From Candidatus Poribacteria bacterium (GTDB taxonomy: Bacteria; Poribacteria; WGA-4E; PCPOR2b), in the NCBI GenBank assembly GCA_022826645.1, contig JAJDUM010000017.1, positions 1-64,000 of the forward strand: a stretch of DNA of 64,000 nucleotides, written 5' to 3'. A program made the position numbers and the translations under genes. The notes beneath the pieces are model-generated. The model worked only from the letters and a program-made list of their open reading frames with translations. It searched no databases and had not been told where the DNA came from. This document shows, one piece after another, positions 17,574-26,733 of this stretch. Within the stretch, counting starts at the first letter, position 1, and each line of letters starts with the position of its first letter.

Positions 17574-18635
17574 ATGCCCTCGATTGAAATTCTCGATACA
17601 GGATGGATAGATAGACGCGATTCGGCGTTTCCTCAAGCAGTACAATTACCTAACGGCGACATCCTCTGTTCGTTTAATGTTGGCGGCGGACCAAATGTTC
17701 ACGGCGGCACAGATTGGGCTCGATCTACCGATGGCGGCGCAACTTGGACGCTGGAAGGCACCATTTTGCCGCTAACGAGAAATCCTGACGCGACCAGCGC
17801 GCTCAAACTCTCACGCTCCGACGATGGTGAGACTGTTTTCGCCTACGGTTCGCGTAGCTATCGCCTACCTGACGAAAAATTCGGTGAGGGCAGCAACGAA
17901 CCGGTGTTCTGCCAATCCACCGACGGCGGGCATACCTGGTCAGCCCCACAAGTGGTGCCGATGCCGACAGACTGCCCTTTGGAGATTTCGCACGGTGTAC
18001 TGCCGCTTGCTTCTGGGCGTCTCTTGGCACCGGCAGCAACCCTGCCGTCTCAAGATCGTTTAGGAGAGCAGGTGTTATTGGCGATCTCCGACGATGGCGG
18101 GGGGACTTGGCGACACACTGTAGCATTCCAAGACCCCAACGGGAAGCGCGGCTACTTTGAACAGAAGTTTACGGAGATCGCTCCGGACTATGTTATGGGT
18201 GTCTGCTGGACTGTGACTTTAGGCGATGTGGTTGATCTGCCGGATAGTTTCACGCTATCGCATGATGGTGGCGTAACATGGAGCCCGCCGCATTCGACAG
18301 GTATCCAAGGACAGACGATGACCCCAATCCCGCTCGGCGACGACCGTCTGTTGGTGCTCTATAATCGACGCTACGGAGAACAGGCTATCGTGATGTGTCT
18401 GGTAACGTTTACAGATGAAACGTGGACTCTCCATTACGAGGATATATTATATAACGCAGGCACGACGCGACAGCGACCAGAGGATATAGATTCCGGTGTG
18501 GAGGAGTTGTATAGCTTTATGTTCGGTTTCCCAACAGCGATTCGGTTGCAGGATGGGACGTATCTGGCAACGCATTGGTGCCAAGAGGACGGTCCCTTCG
18601 GTATCCGCTGGACGAAACTGCGCGTTGATTGGTGA
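17574..18635 (+). CDS. BNR/Asp-box sialidase-like protein
   Basis: A 353-residue six-bladed beta-propeller of the sialidase superfamily. Four Asp-box motifs (S-x-D-x-G-x-x-W) are visible: STDGGATW, STDGGHTW, SDDGGGTW and SHDGGVTW. There is no signal peptide, so it would act in the cytoplasm, unlike secreted sialidases. The ATG follows AGGAG. Asp boxes are structural, so they do not prove neuraminidase activity; a complete Arg triad cannot be assigned with confidence by eye. It is convergent with a second propeller gene 19 bp away. Confidence 0.82.
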   Translation: MPSIEILDTGWIDRRDSAFPQAVQLPNGDILCSFNVGGGPNVHGGTDWARSTDGGATWTLEGTILPLTRNPDATSALKLSRSDDGETVFAYGSRSYRLPDEKFGEGSNEPVFCQSTDGGHTWSAPQVVPMPTDCPLEISHGVLPLASGRLLAPAATLPSQDRLGEQVLLAISDDGGGTWRHTVAFQDPNGKRGYFEQKFTEIAPDYVMGVCWTVTLGDVVDLPDSFTLSHDGGVTWSPPHSTGIQGQTMTPIPLGDDRLLVLYNRRYGEQAIVMCLVTFTDETWTLHYEDILYNAGTTRQRPEDIDSGVEELYSFMFGFPTAIRLQDGTYLATHWCQEDGPFGIRWTKLRVDW

Positions 18636-18654
18636 GTTAAGCAGCCCTAATCGA

Positions 18655-19788
18655 CTAAACCTCTTCGAGAATTGCCCCTTCGATACCCCGGTGATTGTCG
18701 GGATAATGGTGCCAGTAGGCAACCAGTACCCGGCCATCGTTGAGTTCCACCGACCAAGGATAGCCGCAGTCCGCACTCAATCCGTTGGCCTCTATCACGA
18801 ACTCAGGGGCGGTATCTAAATCGCTCCCTTCAGGGTCTAACACCCTACCAACGCAGCCGCGCTGCCCTTCCCACCGAGTGCCTACCGTAAGGAAAATGCG
18901 TCCATCCCTTAGTCCCAGCATGTGTCCCGGACTTCCATGAACCATGGTTGGACGCCACGGCGACCATGTCTCTCCGTCGTCATCAGAATAGACTAACACG
19001 AGGAGACGACCGACGAACGCCGGATCGTCTATGAAGGGACCTTCAAATCCCTGATCCCGAACGATTTCGGGTCCCAATCGTCCCGGATGACAACGAAAGA
19101 GCACTAAGATGCGACCAGTCGGTGTCCGGTGGATTGTCGGTTCGCTGAAATGGGCAACCGGATCTTCCGCGATCCGTCCGCCATATTCCCACGTCTCACC
19201 CATGTCCTTCGATACCCGCATCATGCCAAAATAACGGAACTCGCCGGTGGTGAGATCGGTCGCCTTGCTCGGCATGAGTAACCGTCCGTCCGGCATTACC
19301 AACAAGCCGCTCCGACTGACCCCTGAGTGCTGTGCGGGGTGCCCCCAAACCGCGTCAGGCAGAGGCGGAAAACGTTTGGGAGCACTCCAGGTATGTCCAT
19401 CGTCACGGGACCGCACCCAAAAAGGCTTACCGTGTTGTACGACCCAACTCCCGCCATGTTCTACCGCATCCTCCGCCGGCACCAGCTCGGTGCAGGATGA
19501 GTGCAAGAAAACAGTTCCGTCCGGAAGGGTGTGTACACCGCGGTCCATGACCCCGCCACGGGGATCGACAGCGACAAGGTGTGGTCCGCTCCACGTGCTC
19601 CCTTCATCCTCAGATCGACAAGCCTGCACATTGAATAGCGGGTGTTCATGATGGGAATATCCCAGATGCGTTGCCCTCTGGAACGTCACTAACAGACTGC
19701 CGCCGGGGGTGCGCGTCACGGTGGGACTTAGCGCGTACATACCCGGTTCGTGATATATGGTCATACGGTCTACAACCCGCCAACTCAT
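18655..19788 (-). CDS. BNR/Asp-box exo-alpha-sialidase-like protein
   Basis: A 377-residue propeller with Asp-box-like motifs SEDEGSTW, SRDDGHTW, SKDMGETW and SDDDGETW. The sequence begins MSWRVVDRMTIYHEPGMYALSPTV with no signal peptide, behind AAGGAG. It is only distantly similar to the convergent neighbour at 17574, so the two are not a recent duplication. It lies 15 bp downstream of the Gfo/Idh/MocA gene in the same direction and is probably co-transcribed with it. This pairing is compatible with release and then oxidation of an unusual sugar, an inference only. Confidence 0.82.
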   Translation of the reverse strand: MSWRVVDRMTIYHEPGMYALSPTVTRTPGGSLLVTFQRATHLGYSHHEHPLFNVQACRSEDEGSTWSGPHLVAVDPRGGVMDRGVHTLPDGTVFLHSSCTELVPAEDAVEHGGSWVVQHGKPFWVRSRDDGHTWSAPKRFPPLPDAVWGHPAQHSGVSRSGLLVMPDGRLLMPSKATDLTTGEFRYFGMMRVSKDMGETWEYGGRIAEDPVAHFSEPTIHRTPTGRILVLFRCHPGRLGPEIVRDQGFEGPFIDDPAFVGRLLVLVYSDDDGETWSPWRPTMVHGSPGHMLGLRDGRIFLTVGTRWEGQRGCVGRVLDPEGSDLDTAPEFVIEANGLSADCGYPWSVELNDGRVLVAYWHHYPDNHRGIEGAILEEV

Positions 19789-19803
19789 GGTGCGCTCCTT
19801 TCT

Positions 19804-20937
19804 CTATCGTCTCGCTGCCCACACAACGCCGCGTTGTGGGAATAGAATACTTTTTTGCTTCTCAATAGGGTCAAACGGGTCAACGCCGTATCTTTCGCGG
19901 TATTCCCGGTGCAGATCCTCTTCGTGCCCGGTGATTTCAGTCAACGGCAGATCAATGGGTTTCCCGCCGCTCCGCGCAGATTCACGGATCGCAATGAGGA
20001 TCTCTTGGTCCGTGCGGCCATTGACCGGACCATACTCCGGTTCAACTCCTTCAACAATTGCTCGGTAGATACTGTGTAGTTCCGCACCCCGCGCGACATC
20101 ATCTGAATCTCCGAGTCCGAACGCCTTAATCGGATTTTCCCAGATTACCGGTGGATCGGTGTCTACGCGAGCGTGATCGACAACATCCACACCATCTATC
20201 TCCGTCGTGACGGTGTGGATTGGATAGCTCTCTGTCCCGCCTTCTTGGTAGAGCACCAATTCATTGCCGACGATCGCACCCTCTGTTCCATCGATTTCCC
20301 AATAGTTACCGCGTCGTCGCGTTGGCAGCTCATAGACGAGAGAAACGCCGTTCTCAAATTCGACCACACCGACCTCCCACGAGGTACCGCCGATCTGCTT
20401 GGCGTGTCCAACGACTCGCACGGCTTCACTACCCACAAGCGTTCGGATCGCATTTATGCCGTGATACGAGCCGGAAGTATACCAGAGATGTGCGTGGGTG
20501 ATTTCGCCAATCAACCCCGCATCAACAATCTTCCGTTTGAGCCGTTCATGGGGCCAACGCCAAACATTTTCGGCTACCTCCAACTTGACGCCATATCGCT
20601 CCGCGGCATCGATCATCCGATCCGCACAGGGAAGGGTTGTCGAAATCGGTGTCTCGGTAATGACATGGTTGCCGCGTGATGCGGCAATCTCCGTGATGAC
20701 ATGGTGTCCGTCCGGAGGCACCGTGATTAGGATTACGTCCGGGGACTGCTCCTCAATCAGCGTCTCAATGTCCGTATAGCCAGAAATTGACAACTGTTGA
20801 GCGGTCTCTGCGGCTCGTCCTCTGTCAATATCGCAAACACCAACCAATTGATAGATTGACTCGAGCTTCGGAATGGTATTCAGATGTGCTCTCGCTCTGC
20901 CTCCCGTTCCGACTACGGCTATTTTTAGCGTTTCCAT
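19804..20937 (-). CDS. Gfo/Idh/MocA family oxidoreductase
   Basis: A 377-residue NAD(P)-dependent sugar or inositol dehydrogenase-type protein. The N-terminal Rossmann motif is VVGTGGRARAH, followed by VGVCDID. The region around HVITETPIST holds the position of the usual EKP motif, here changed to TETP, so the catalytic Lys is not obvious. The C-terminal alpha/beta domain starts near residue 125. It is preceded by AAGGAG and followed 15 bp later by the sialidase-like gene. Substrate unknown. Absence of the standard EKP lysine makes ordinary dehydrogenase activity less certain. Confidence 0.83.
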   Translation of the reverse strand: METLKIAVVGTGGRARAHLNTIPKLESIYQLVGVCDIDRGRAAETAQQLSISGYTDIETLIEEQSPDVILITVPPDGHHVITEIAASRGNHVITETPISTTLPCADRMIDAAERYGVKLEVAENVWRWPHERLKRKIVDAGLIGEITHAHLWYTSGSYHGINAIRTLVGSEAVRVVGHAKQIGGTSWEVGVVEFENGVSLVYELPTRRRGNYWEIDGTEGAIVGNELVLYQEGGTESYPIHTVTTEIDGVDVVDHARVDTDPPVIWENPIKAFGLGDSDDVARGAELHSIYRAIVEGVEPEYGPVNGRTDQEILIAIRESARSGGKPIDLPLTEITGHEEDLHREYRERYGVDPFDPIEKQKSILFPQRGVVWAARR

Positions 20938-21016
20938 GGTAAACTCCTTGGGGAAAATTGGAAATCTGTAAATGATGCGTAGGACTATCTATTTTTCGGT
21001 TTTCTCTGTCTGAGTC

Positions 21017-21038
21017 GGGATTCGGAGATCCCTCCTAC
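21017..21038 (+). repeat. Hairpin-CTAC repeat element, copy 1 of an identical pair
   Basis: Stem GGGAT / ATCCC with a TCGGAG loop, followed by TCCTAC. The 25 bp from 21016 to 21040 are identical to 56861-56885 in the other intergenic copy. Confidence 0.8.
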
Positions 21039-21078
21039 AGGAGCATCAAATGTCCCCTCGATGTGTACTAGCAAGCAT

Positions 21079-21102
21079 GTCGATTTTGGAAAATCGACCT
21101 AC
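21079..21102 (+). repeat. Hairpin-CTAC repeat element
   Basis: A perfect 9-bp stem (GTCGATTTT / AAAATCGAC) around GG, followed at once by CTAC. It lies 40 bp from another element in the same gap. Confidence 0.75.
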
Positions 21103-21133
21103 AATATCGGCAATCCTTTGGGAAATCTCTCCC

Positions 21134-21985
21134 TCAAAACTTTAACTCCGCGGAGATAAAATCCGAGGCGAAATCGGGTTCAAAGATACGGGCATAGTCG
21201 ATTCGTACCCAACGCCAATCGAAACCTAATCCGAGCGTCCACCACTGATCCGAGCGCCCACTCCGCACACGGAAGGAGCGGTAGAGTTGCCACTCGATCC
21301 CATAGTAAAGCCCCGTTTCATTTGGGGCACCTCGCGGCACCACGAAATCAATTGCGAACAACAGGCTCTCCCACCGATATGCACTACCGAACGTCACCCA
21401 ACTAATCCCACGCTCGCGCGGTAGGTGTCCCGCAAGAAGGCCAAATCTGAGATTAGAACGGGGTTTAACAAGCAGGGCAAAATCGTAGGATGGAGAGTGC
21501 CCGAAAAATTGGTAATGATCGCTTGGATGCTTGCGTTTGAATTTTAGGTTCCCGCCAATTGAGACATGCGAATGGACTTTTCGAGCGAATGAATAGTAAT
21601 TATAATCGGGGGTCCCAGACTCCACCCCAAGTGCGATCTTGTTACCCCAAGCAAAACCAAACCCACGATAGGCATAGGCAATCCCTTTCGGATCAAAACC
21701 GTAATCCGATCGATTGTAGAACTTATTAACGCCAAAAAGTTTTACTCCCTGCCATTGAATCAATCCCGCTGGGTTCCAGAACCCCGCTGTGGCATCATCA
21801 GCGACGGCAGTGAACGCATTGCCCATGCCCAAGGCTCTTGCTCCCACATAGAGTGGACGCGCCTCCTCGAAAGGGAACGCTGCGGGAAAGACGGGGGATA
21901 CAGCAAGGAACAGCCCAATGAGAGAGTAGCATGAAACTTGAACTGCAGAAGATAAGGCATCACGTCTTGAACCCTTGAGATCCAT
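21134..21985 (-). CDS. Outer-membrane beta-barrel protein (PorV/FadL-like)
   Basis: The ATG at 21985 is chosen because AGGAG precedes it and it gives a signal peptide of normal length (hydrophobic SLIGLFLAVSPVFPAA); a GTG 36 nt upstream would overlap the previous gene. The mature 283-residue precursor has the conserved N-terminal block ARALGMGNAFTAVADDATAGFWNPAGL typical of PorV, TraF-like and FadL-type barrels. It continues with aromatic-rich amphipathic strands and ends with a strand finishing in Phe (ISAELKF), the usual barrel C-terminus. It is the last gene of an operon with a glycosyltransferase and a BamA-like protein, so a role in envelope building or export is likely. Confidence 0.8.
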   Translation of the reverse strand: MDLKGSRRDALSSAVQVSCYSLIGLFLAVSPVFPAAFPFEEARPLYVGARALGMGNAFTAVADDATAGFWNPAGLIQWQGVKLFGVNKFYNRSDYGFDPKGIAYAYRGFGFAWGNKIALGVESGTPDYNYYSFARKVHSHVSIGGNLKFKRKHPSDHYQFFGHSPSYDFALLVKPRSNLRFGLLAGHLPRERGISWVTFGSAYRWESLLFAIDFVVPRGAPNETGLYYGIEWQLYRSFRVRSGRSDQWWTLGLGFDWRWVRIDYARIFEPDFASDFISAELKF

Positions 21986-22004
21986 TGCCTCTGAACTCCT
22001 GTTT

Positions 22005-23015
22005 TTACTGCGCTTCGACACTGAGACGGGATAACGACAGATCCGTCGCTTCTAAAACATCCTCGACGCCAATCTCCTCCATGCTATCTCGAGCGATTAT
22101 TGTGTGCGGATGCCAATTTGGACCCCACTGGCGCGGGTTCGAGGCACCGAATAACCCGATAGTTGGGGTTTTGAGCGCGGTGCTTATGTGCATTGGACCG
22201 GTATCGTTGCTGATATAGAGGTGACATTTTTGGATGATTGCGCCGAGTTGCATCGGTGTCACCCCTGTAACGATAATGGGGGCACATGACATCCGGCGCG
22301 CAATATCATGAGGCAATCTCCCCTCCGCATCACCAGCGGTGATAAGAATCTGGGCATTGTGCTGCTGATGGAGTCGGTCCCCCACCTCCACAAATCCGTC
22401 TCTCGACCAGCGACGAGAAAGAGACGACGATCCAGGATTCAACCCAATTAGGAGTCGATCCGAAGGAACACCACCCGCCACGAGAAAATCGTTCGCCCAC
22501 GTTTGTGCTGCTGCGTTAACAAACATCTCTGGTTCGTGGCTATCTGGCTCGATCCCAATGCCGCGCACAACGTCAAGGTATCTTTCGATTTCATGCTGTT
22601 CAATGCTATTGGGAACGGCAGCGTGCAATAAGCACCCCTTCCCGGAGTTAGTCTCGAACCCGATCCGAAATGGGATACGGGCAAGAAATGTGTGCACGAC
22701 AAGGCGAAACGTCGGTTGGAGGACCACCACCATGTCAAATGACCTTTTCACCATTTCATAAATCAGACTCGGAATCGACGTCCTGTAAGTGATTACCTCG
22801 TTAAGATTTGGGTTTTCGGATACGAGCTCCTCACGCCCGGGATTAACCATGTAAGCGATATATGCGTCCGGAAAACGTTCCCGCAATGCTCGAATGACTG
22901 GCGCTGTCAGTATCGTCTCACCGACCGTTGCCATACGGAGAATCAGGATACGTCGAATCTGATCGAGATTGAACTGCTGGTTGGATCCCTTAGAATGATG
23001 TTCCGAGATTGACAT
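22005..23015 (-). CDS. Glycosyltransferase family 9 (heptosyltransferase-like)
   Basis: The ATG at 23015 follows GGAGGG, while the longer frame starts inside the upstream gene without a site. The 336-residue product has the GT9 N-terminal signature ILILRMATVGETILTAPVIRALRERFPDA split over the first 50 residues, a donor-binding segment LIGLNPGSSSLSRRWS, and the C-terminal block NDTGPMHISTALKTPTIGLFG. Family members transfer ADP-heptose to lipopolysaccharide inner core on the cytoplasmic face of the inner membrane. It overlaps the BamA-like gene by 26 bp, which implies coupled translation and a common envelope role. Confidence 0.9.
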   Translation of the reverse strand: MSISEHHSKGSNQQFNLDQIRRILILRMATVGETILTAPVIRALRERFPDAYIAYMVNPGREELVSENPNLNEVITYRTSIPSLIYEMVKRSFDMVVVLQPTFRLVVHTFLARIPFRIGFETNSGKGCLLHAAVPNSIEQHEIERYLDVVRGIGIEPDSHEPEMFVNAAAQTWANDFLVAGGVPSDRLLIGLNPGSSSLSRRWSRDGFVEVGDRLHQQHNAQILITAGDAEGRLPHDIARRMSCAPIIVTGVTPMQLGAIIQKCHLYISNDTGPMHISTALKTPTIGLFGASNPRQWGPNWHPHTIIARDSMEEIGVEDVLEATDLSLSRLSVEAQ

Positions 23016-24834
23016 GAATTTTACCCTCCAAAGCAGAACGTCCTTCGGCAAGTCCGTAATCCATCCGTAGTAGCCCACCCTTTGATTCAAGACGCATGCC
23101 GAATCCGTATCCCACGCGGAGCGGATCGAAGACGGTAGGCTGATCTACTTGGGTCACCGTTCCCACATCAGTGAACACGAAAAATTGTGAGGTGCGCCCG
23201 ACCAAGAATCGGTATTCAAGGTTGGCATAGACGCGGCGAGGTCCAAAAAACCAATCTTCGTCGTAACCGCGCAAGGTATTCGCCCCGCCGAGATAAAAGA
23301 GCTCTGTCGGCGGGATGTTGTTGCCCCATGCCATCGCACCGTGCAAACCGATGGAAATCACCTGCCGACGCCATGTCGAGAGGTAACCTTGCAGGTCCAC
23401 CCACAGCTTACGCATTTTGAAATCCCCACGCGAAAATTCAAATGCCACATGGTCGAGCCGTCCACGGGTTGGATTCAGAAAGTAATCCCTGCTATCGCGG
23501 GTCAGTCCCAATGTCACACCGTACTTCGCGCCGCTCTGTAATTCTGGGTTTGGCACATCCATTATCTGCGAATGGCTGGGTAGGGCGAGGGTAGGAAGGG
23601 AGGCATCACCTGTGGGAAGACCGATCCGTTTATAGGAGAACCCCAGCGAACCTTCATATAAGCGTCGGATGCGGGCGGCAGCAGTCAGGGAGGCAGCATT
23701 TTCATTTGACTCAGCATCGGTAAATTGGTTTCTCTGTTTCAACTGGGAATATTCGACTCCGATTTCGATTGGCTTTCCAAACGTCCACGGTTCAACGTAG
23801 CCTATCCTTAACGCCCGCAGCAAACCGGATTTCCACAGGAAGCTTGCCTTCCGTCCTGTCCCTAAAATATTGGTCTCTTTTGCCTCAATGACACCAGTTA
23901 ATTGCGGGACATCCTCAAGCTCTGAAGTTGGCGGAGCGTAACCGATGACACCGCTGAACCTGCCAGTGCGCGCCTCCGTCACCTTCGCATTAAAGATGAT
24001 CTCCTCTGGTGCATGCCCTTCTTCAAGCAGTGAGGGACTGACCTCGTAAAAGTAACCAAGATTCACCAAACGGTGGAAACTCTGATCGATTTTGCGCTGG
24101 TCAAAAACATCCCCCGCTTGCACCGGCAACTCACGGAGGACGACCTGGGGCTTTGTTTTTTTTAGACCGGTCAATTTCACCGATCCGATCCGAACCTGAT
24201 TCCCCTCCTGAATTCGCAGGCGCAGGTCAACCTTTCCCTGTTCCTCTGACAAATGGAAGTCAACCGGCTCAATTTCGGCTTTCGGATAACCGCGCTCGCT
24301 GTACAGGGTGAGAATCTTGTCAATTCCCTTCTCAAAGGCGGTTTGGTTAAAGAAGGTCCCTTCCCGCAGACCAAGAGCGCGACGGAGATCCCCTGTCGAC
24401 AGCAGATGGTTCCCTTCAACCACAATTTCGCCTGTCCGTATTCGTATCCCTTCGTGAATGTGGAAGCGAATCAGCACCTGATCGGGAGACTCTGTTATGA
24501 CTTCGGGTTCGATTGATGCAAATGCGAATCCGGTCTCACGATATTTTTCCAACACCCGCTCAAGCCCAGAAATTATTTCCGCAGGCAAGTAGGGTTGTCC
24601 TGCTTCAATGCCGATCAGCTTAGATAGCTGCTTCGGATCGAGATTCTCGACCCCCTCAAAGGTAATCTGACGAATCAGGTAGGGATTTTCGGTGTTATCA
24701 AAAGAGGTAAGAGGGGGTTGCGCGGAAACGCCGACCACGAATGGGGAAAGGAATAGGTAGAAGACAATGTGAAACATGAAAAAAATCGACGAAATAGCCC
24801 CACAGCGATTTACCTTCCCGTGTGGTAAAGACAT
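22990..24834 (-). CDS. BamA/TamA-like outer-membrane protein with POTRA domains
   Basis: Start is uncertain: the ATG at 24834 gives a normal signal peptide (SSIFFMFHIVFYLFLSPFV, then VSAQ) with AGGGA 11 nt upstream; ATGs at 24879 and 24873 would add a long polar extension. The 614-residue protein has three or four POTRA domains over residues about 35-330 (for example IRQITFEGVENLDPKQL and RTGEIVVEGNHLLSTGDLRR). A 16-strand Omp85 barrel follows, with the signature NTLRGYDEDWFFGPRRVYANLEYRF split across about residues 530-555, and it ends in Phe. Omp85 proteins insert or translocate outer-membrane proteins. It heads the operon with GT9 and the PorV-like barrel. Confidence 0.9.
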   Translation of the reverse strand: MSLPHGKVNRCGAISSIFFMFHIVFYLFLSPFVVGVSAQPPLTSFDNTENPYLIRQITFEGVENLDPKQLSKLIGIEAGQPYLPAEIISGLERVLEKYRETGFAFASIEPEVITESPDQVLIRFHIHEGIRIRTGEIVVEGNHLLSTGDLRRALGLREGTFFNQTAFEKGIDKILTLYSERGYPKAEIEPVDFHLSEEQGKVDLRLRIQEGNQVRIGSVKLTGLKKTKPQVVLRELPVQAGDVFDQRKIDQSFHRLVNLGYFYEVSPSLLEEGHAPEEIIFNAKVTEARTGRFSGVIGYAPPTSELEDVPQLTGVIEAKETNILGTGRKASFLWKSGLLRALRIGYVEPWTFGKPIEIGVEYSQLKQRNQFTDAESNENAASLTAAARIRRLYEGSLGFSYKRIGLPTGDASLPTLALPSHSQIMDVPNPELQSGAKYGVTLGLTRDSRDYFLNPTRGRLDHVAFEFSRGDFKMRKLWVDLQGYLSTWRRQVISIGLHGAMAWGNNIPPTELFYLGGANTLRGYDEDWFFGPRRVYANLEYRFLVGRTSQFFVFTDVGTVTQVDQPTVFDPLRVGYGFGMRLESKGGLLRMDYGLAEGRSALEGKIHVNLGTSF

Positions 24835-25012
24835 AGATCTGTGTTCCCTACTTGGCGAACTGTTTCTGCACATCGACATTCAATCCCCGTGGAACGGGGT
24901 CTTGCCCATATCAGCGGGGCGGGCCAGCCCACCTACAGGCTGTAGTGGTACTGGACGCGACAAGACGCCCCGCCAACGAGAATGGTGGAGGGTGATAGCG
25001 CAAGATATCTCA

Positions 25013-25444
25013 CTACTCGCGACTTTCATCAGTTGGCATAAACCCCAAGACGGTCTTCCGGTCTTCATCAACACCTTGCTGCAAAAAGGCGGCTTTCATT
25101 GGTATTCCCACCTTTATTGTTTCAGGGTTCCGCGTGTCAACGCCCTCAATTCGGCCAACCACCCGTGGTCCCTCTACCAACTCGACCGCACCGGAACAGT
25201 ATGGGTTGTTCCGGTTATATCCTTCCTCGATCATCGCAGGGGTTCCGATTGCGATGCAGGTAAAAGCGACAAGTCTGCCCTCTCCCTTCATCTCTACCCA
25301 TTCCATGTCCGAACTATGGCATCTCATACAGATAACCCGCGGCGGTACAAAGAGTGTCTTACACTCCGTGCATCGGACACCCATCAACTTCCTATCCTGT
25401 AGGAACTGCTCAAACTGATAATCACTTATAGGGGTCTCCGCCAC
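25013..25444 (-). CDS. DUF35 zinc-ribbon/OB-fold acyl-CoA-associated protein
   Basis: A 143-residue protein with an N-terminal rubredoxin-like zinc ribbon (CTEC near residues 24-27 and CMRC near 39-42) and an OB fold afterwards. In known systems DUF35 proteins bind thiolases or hydratases and act as acyl-CoA carriers or channels, as in 3-hydroxy-3-methylglutaryl-CoA and steroid side-chain enzyme complexes. It sits 2 bp downstream of the thiolase gene, exactly the arrangement found in those systems, so it very likely forms a complex with that thiolase. Confidence 0.9.
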   Translation of the reverse strand: MAETPISDYQFEQFLQDRKLMGVRCTECKTLFVPPRVICMRCHSSDMEWVEMKGEGRLVAFTCIAIGTPAMIEEGYNRNNPYCSGAVELVEGPRVVGRIEGVDTRNPETIKVGIPMKAAFLQQGVDEDRKTVLGFMPTDESRE

Positions 25445-25446
25445 GG

Positions 25447-26712
25447 TTATCTCCTTTCGAGAATGGTAAACGTGCAGGTGCCGCCCGTACCACCTAAGTT
25501 GTGAGCTGCGCCGACCCGTAGGTCTTTGATCGGGACACCTCTGTCGCCCGCCTTATTTCTCAGCTGCTCCCAAACCTCGATTAGTTGCGCGGCGCCCGTT
25601 GCCCCGACCGGGTGCCCTTTACACTTGAGCCCTCCTGACGTGTTGATCGGTTTGGAACCATCTAACCTTGTTAAACCGTCCGCGACCGCTTTGTAACTCT
25701 CGCCAGGCTCAAAAAATCCGAGGTCTTCGATATGGAGGAGTTCCACAATCGAGAAGCAGTCATGCACCTCTGCAAATTGAATATCTGCGGGCGTAAATCC
25801 TGACATTTCGTACGCTTCTTTAGCGGCGTATCGCGTCGCTTCAAAGTACGTTAGATCATCCGCGGCACTCAGCCCTCGCCCACTCGCCTGGCCAATACCA
25901 GCGACATGGATCGGCTCATCAGTAAAGTGCTTGGCAATCTCCTCCCCCACTAAGAGAATACAGGCTGCACCATCGCTGATTGGACAACAATCGAAGAGGT
26001 GCATGGGCCAAGCAATCGGTGGATTGGCGATTGGGTCACGGAGGAAATCCTTCTCATCACTCCAATCTGGTACTGCGCCGCCCTTCTCTTTCGCACGTTT
26101 GATCTTGGATCGCATAACATCACAAATCGTCGCTTGGTACTGTGCTTTCGGGTTTAGTGGTGCATTATCGTGACTCTTTATAGTAATGTTCATCAAGTCC
26201 TCGCGAGATGCACCATATCTCTCAAAGTACGCGGTCGCGATTGCGCCAAAAATCCCTGGAAAAGTGAACCCAGCATTCCGCTCGTCCGGGATTGCCGCCA
26301 GAGCCAAGCCCTCGGCAACCTCCTCAACGCTGCGCTTTGACATATCCTCGACCCCGCCGACCAAGACCGCATCGTAGAAACCAGAGGCAATGGCAAAAAC
26401 TCCTTCACGAAAAGCAAGCGCGCTTGAAGCGCAAGCCCCCTCAATCCGCGTTGCCGGTCTGGGAGCCAGTCCAAGGGCGTCCGCGAGGATTGGACCCCAG
26501 TGTGACTGATGGACGAAAAAGTCGTTTGTGAAATTGCCGATGTAGAGAGCGTCAATGTCCCCTGGATCGAGTCCTTTATCTACAGAGGACTGCATTTCGA
26601 CGAAGGCTTCGGCAAACAGATCCTTGGAATCCCGATCCTTGAACATGTCGAACTTCGACATGCCTGCGCCGACCACGGCGACACCACGACTCAACTTCCG
26701 CTTCTTATTCAT
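25447..26712 (-). CDS. Thiolase family acyltransferase (SCP2-thiolase type)
   Basis: A 421-residue thiolase that would cleave 3-ketoacyl-CoA or condense acyl-CoAs. The nucleophilic Cys lies in EGACASSALAFREG. The C-terminal active site is GGLKCKGHPVGATGAAQL, and the final block reads AAHNLGGTGGTCTFTI. Compared with FadA-type enzymes the sequence is closer to the SCP2/nonspecific lipid-transfer thiolases that depend on a DUF35 partner, and such a partner is encoded next. An AMP-forming ligase gene lies 21 bp upstream. The three genes form a unit that activates and shortens an acid; the acid is not identifiable. Confidence 0.92.
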   Translation of the reverse strand: MNKKRKLSRGVAVVGAGMSKFDMFKDRDSKDLFAEAFVEMQSSVDKGLDPGDIDALYIGNFTNDFFVHQSHWGPILADALGLAPRPATRIEGACASSALAFREGVFAIASGFYDAVLVGGVEDMSKRSVEEVAEGLALAAIPDERNAGFTFPGIFGAIATAYFERYGASREDLMNITIKSHDNAPLNPKAQYQATICDVMRSKIKRAKEKGGAVPDWSDEKDFLRDPIANPPIAWPMHLFDCCPISDGAACILLVGEEIAKHFTDEPIHVAGIGQASGRGLSAADDLTYFEATRYAAKEAYEMSGFTPADIQFAEVHDCFSIVELLHIEDLGFFEPGESYKAVADGLTRLDGSKPINTSGGLKCKGHPVGATGAAQLIEVWEQLRNKAGDRGVPIKDLRVGAAHNLGGTGGTCTFTILERR

Positions 26713-26733
26713 GTTGATCCCCTTTTTACGTTT

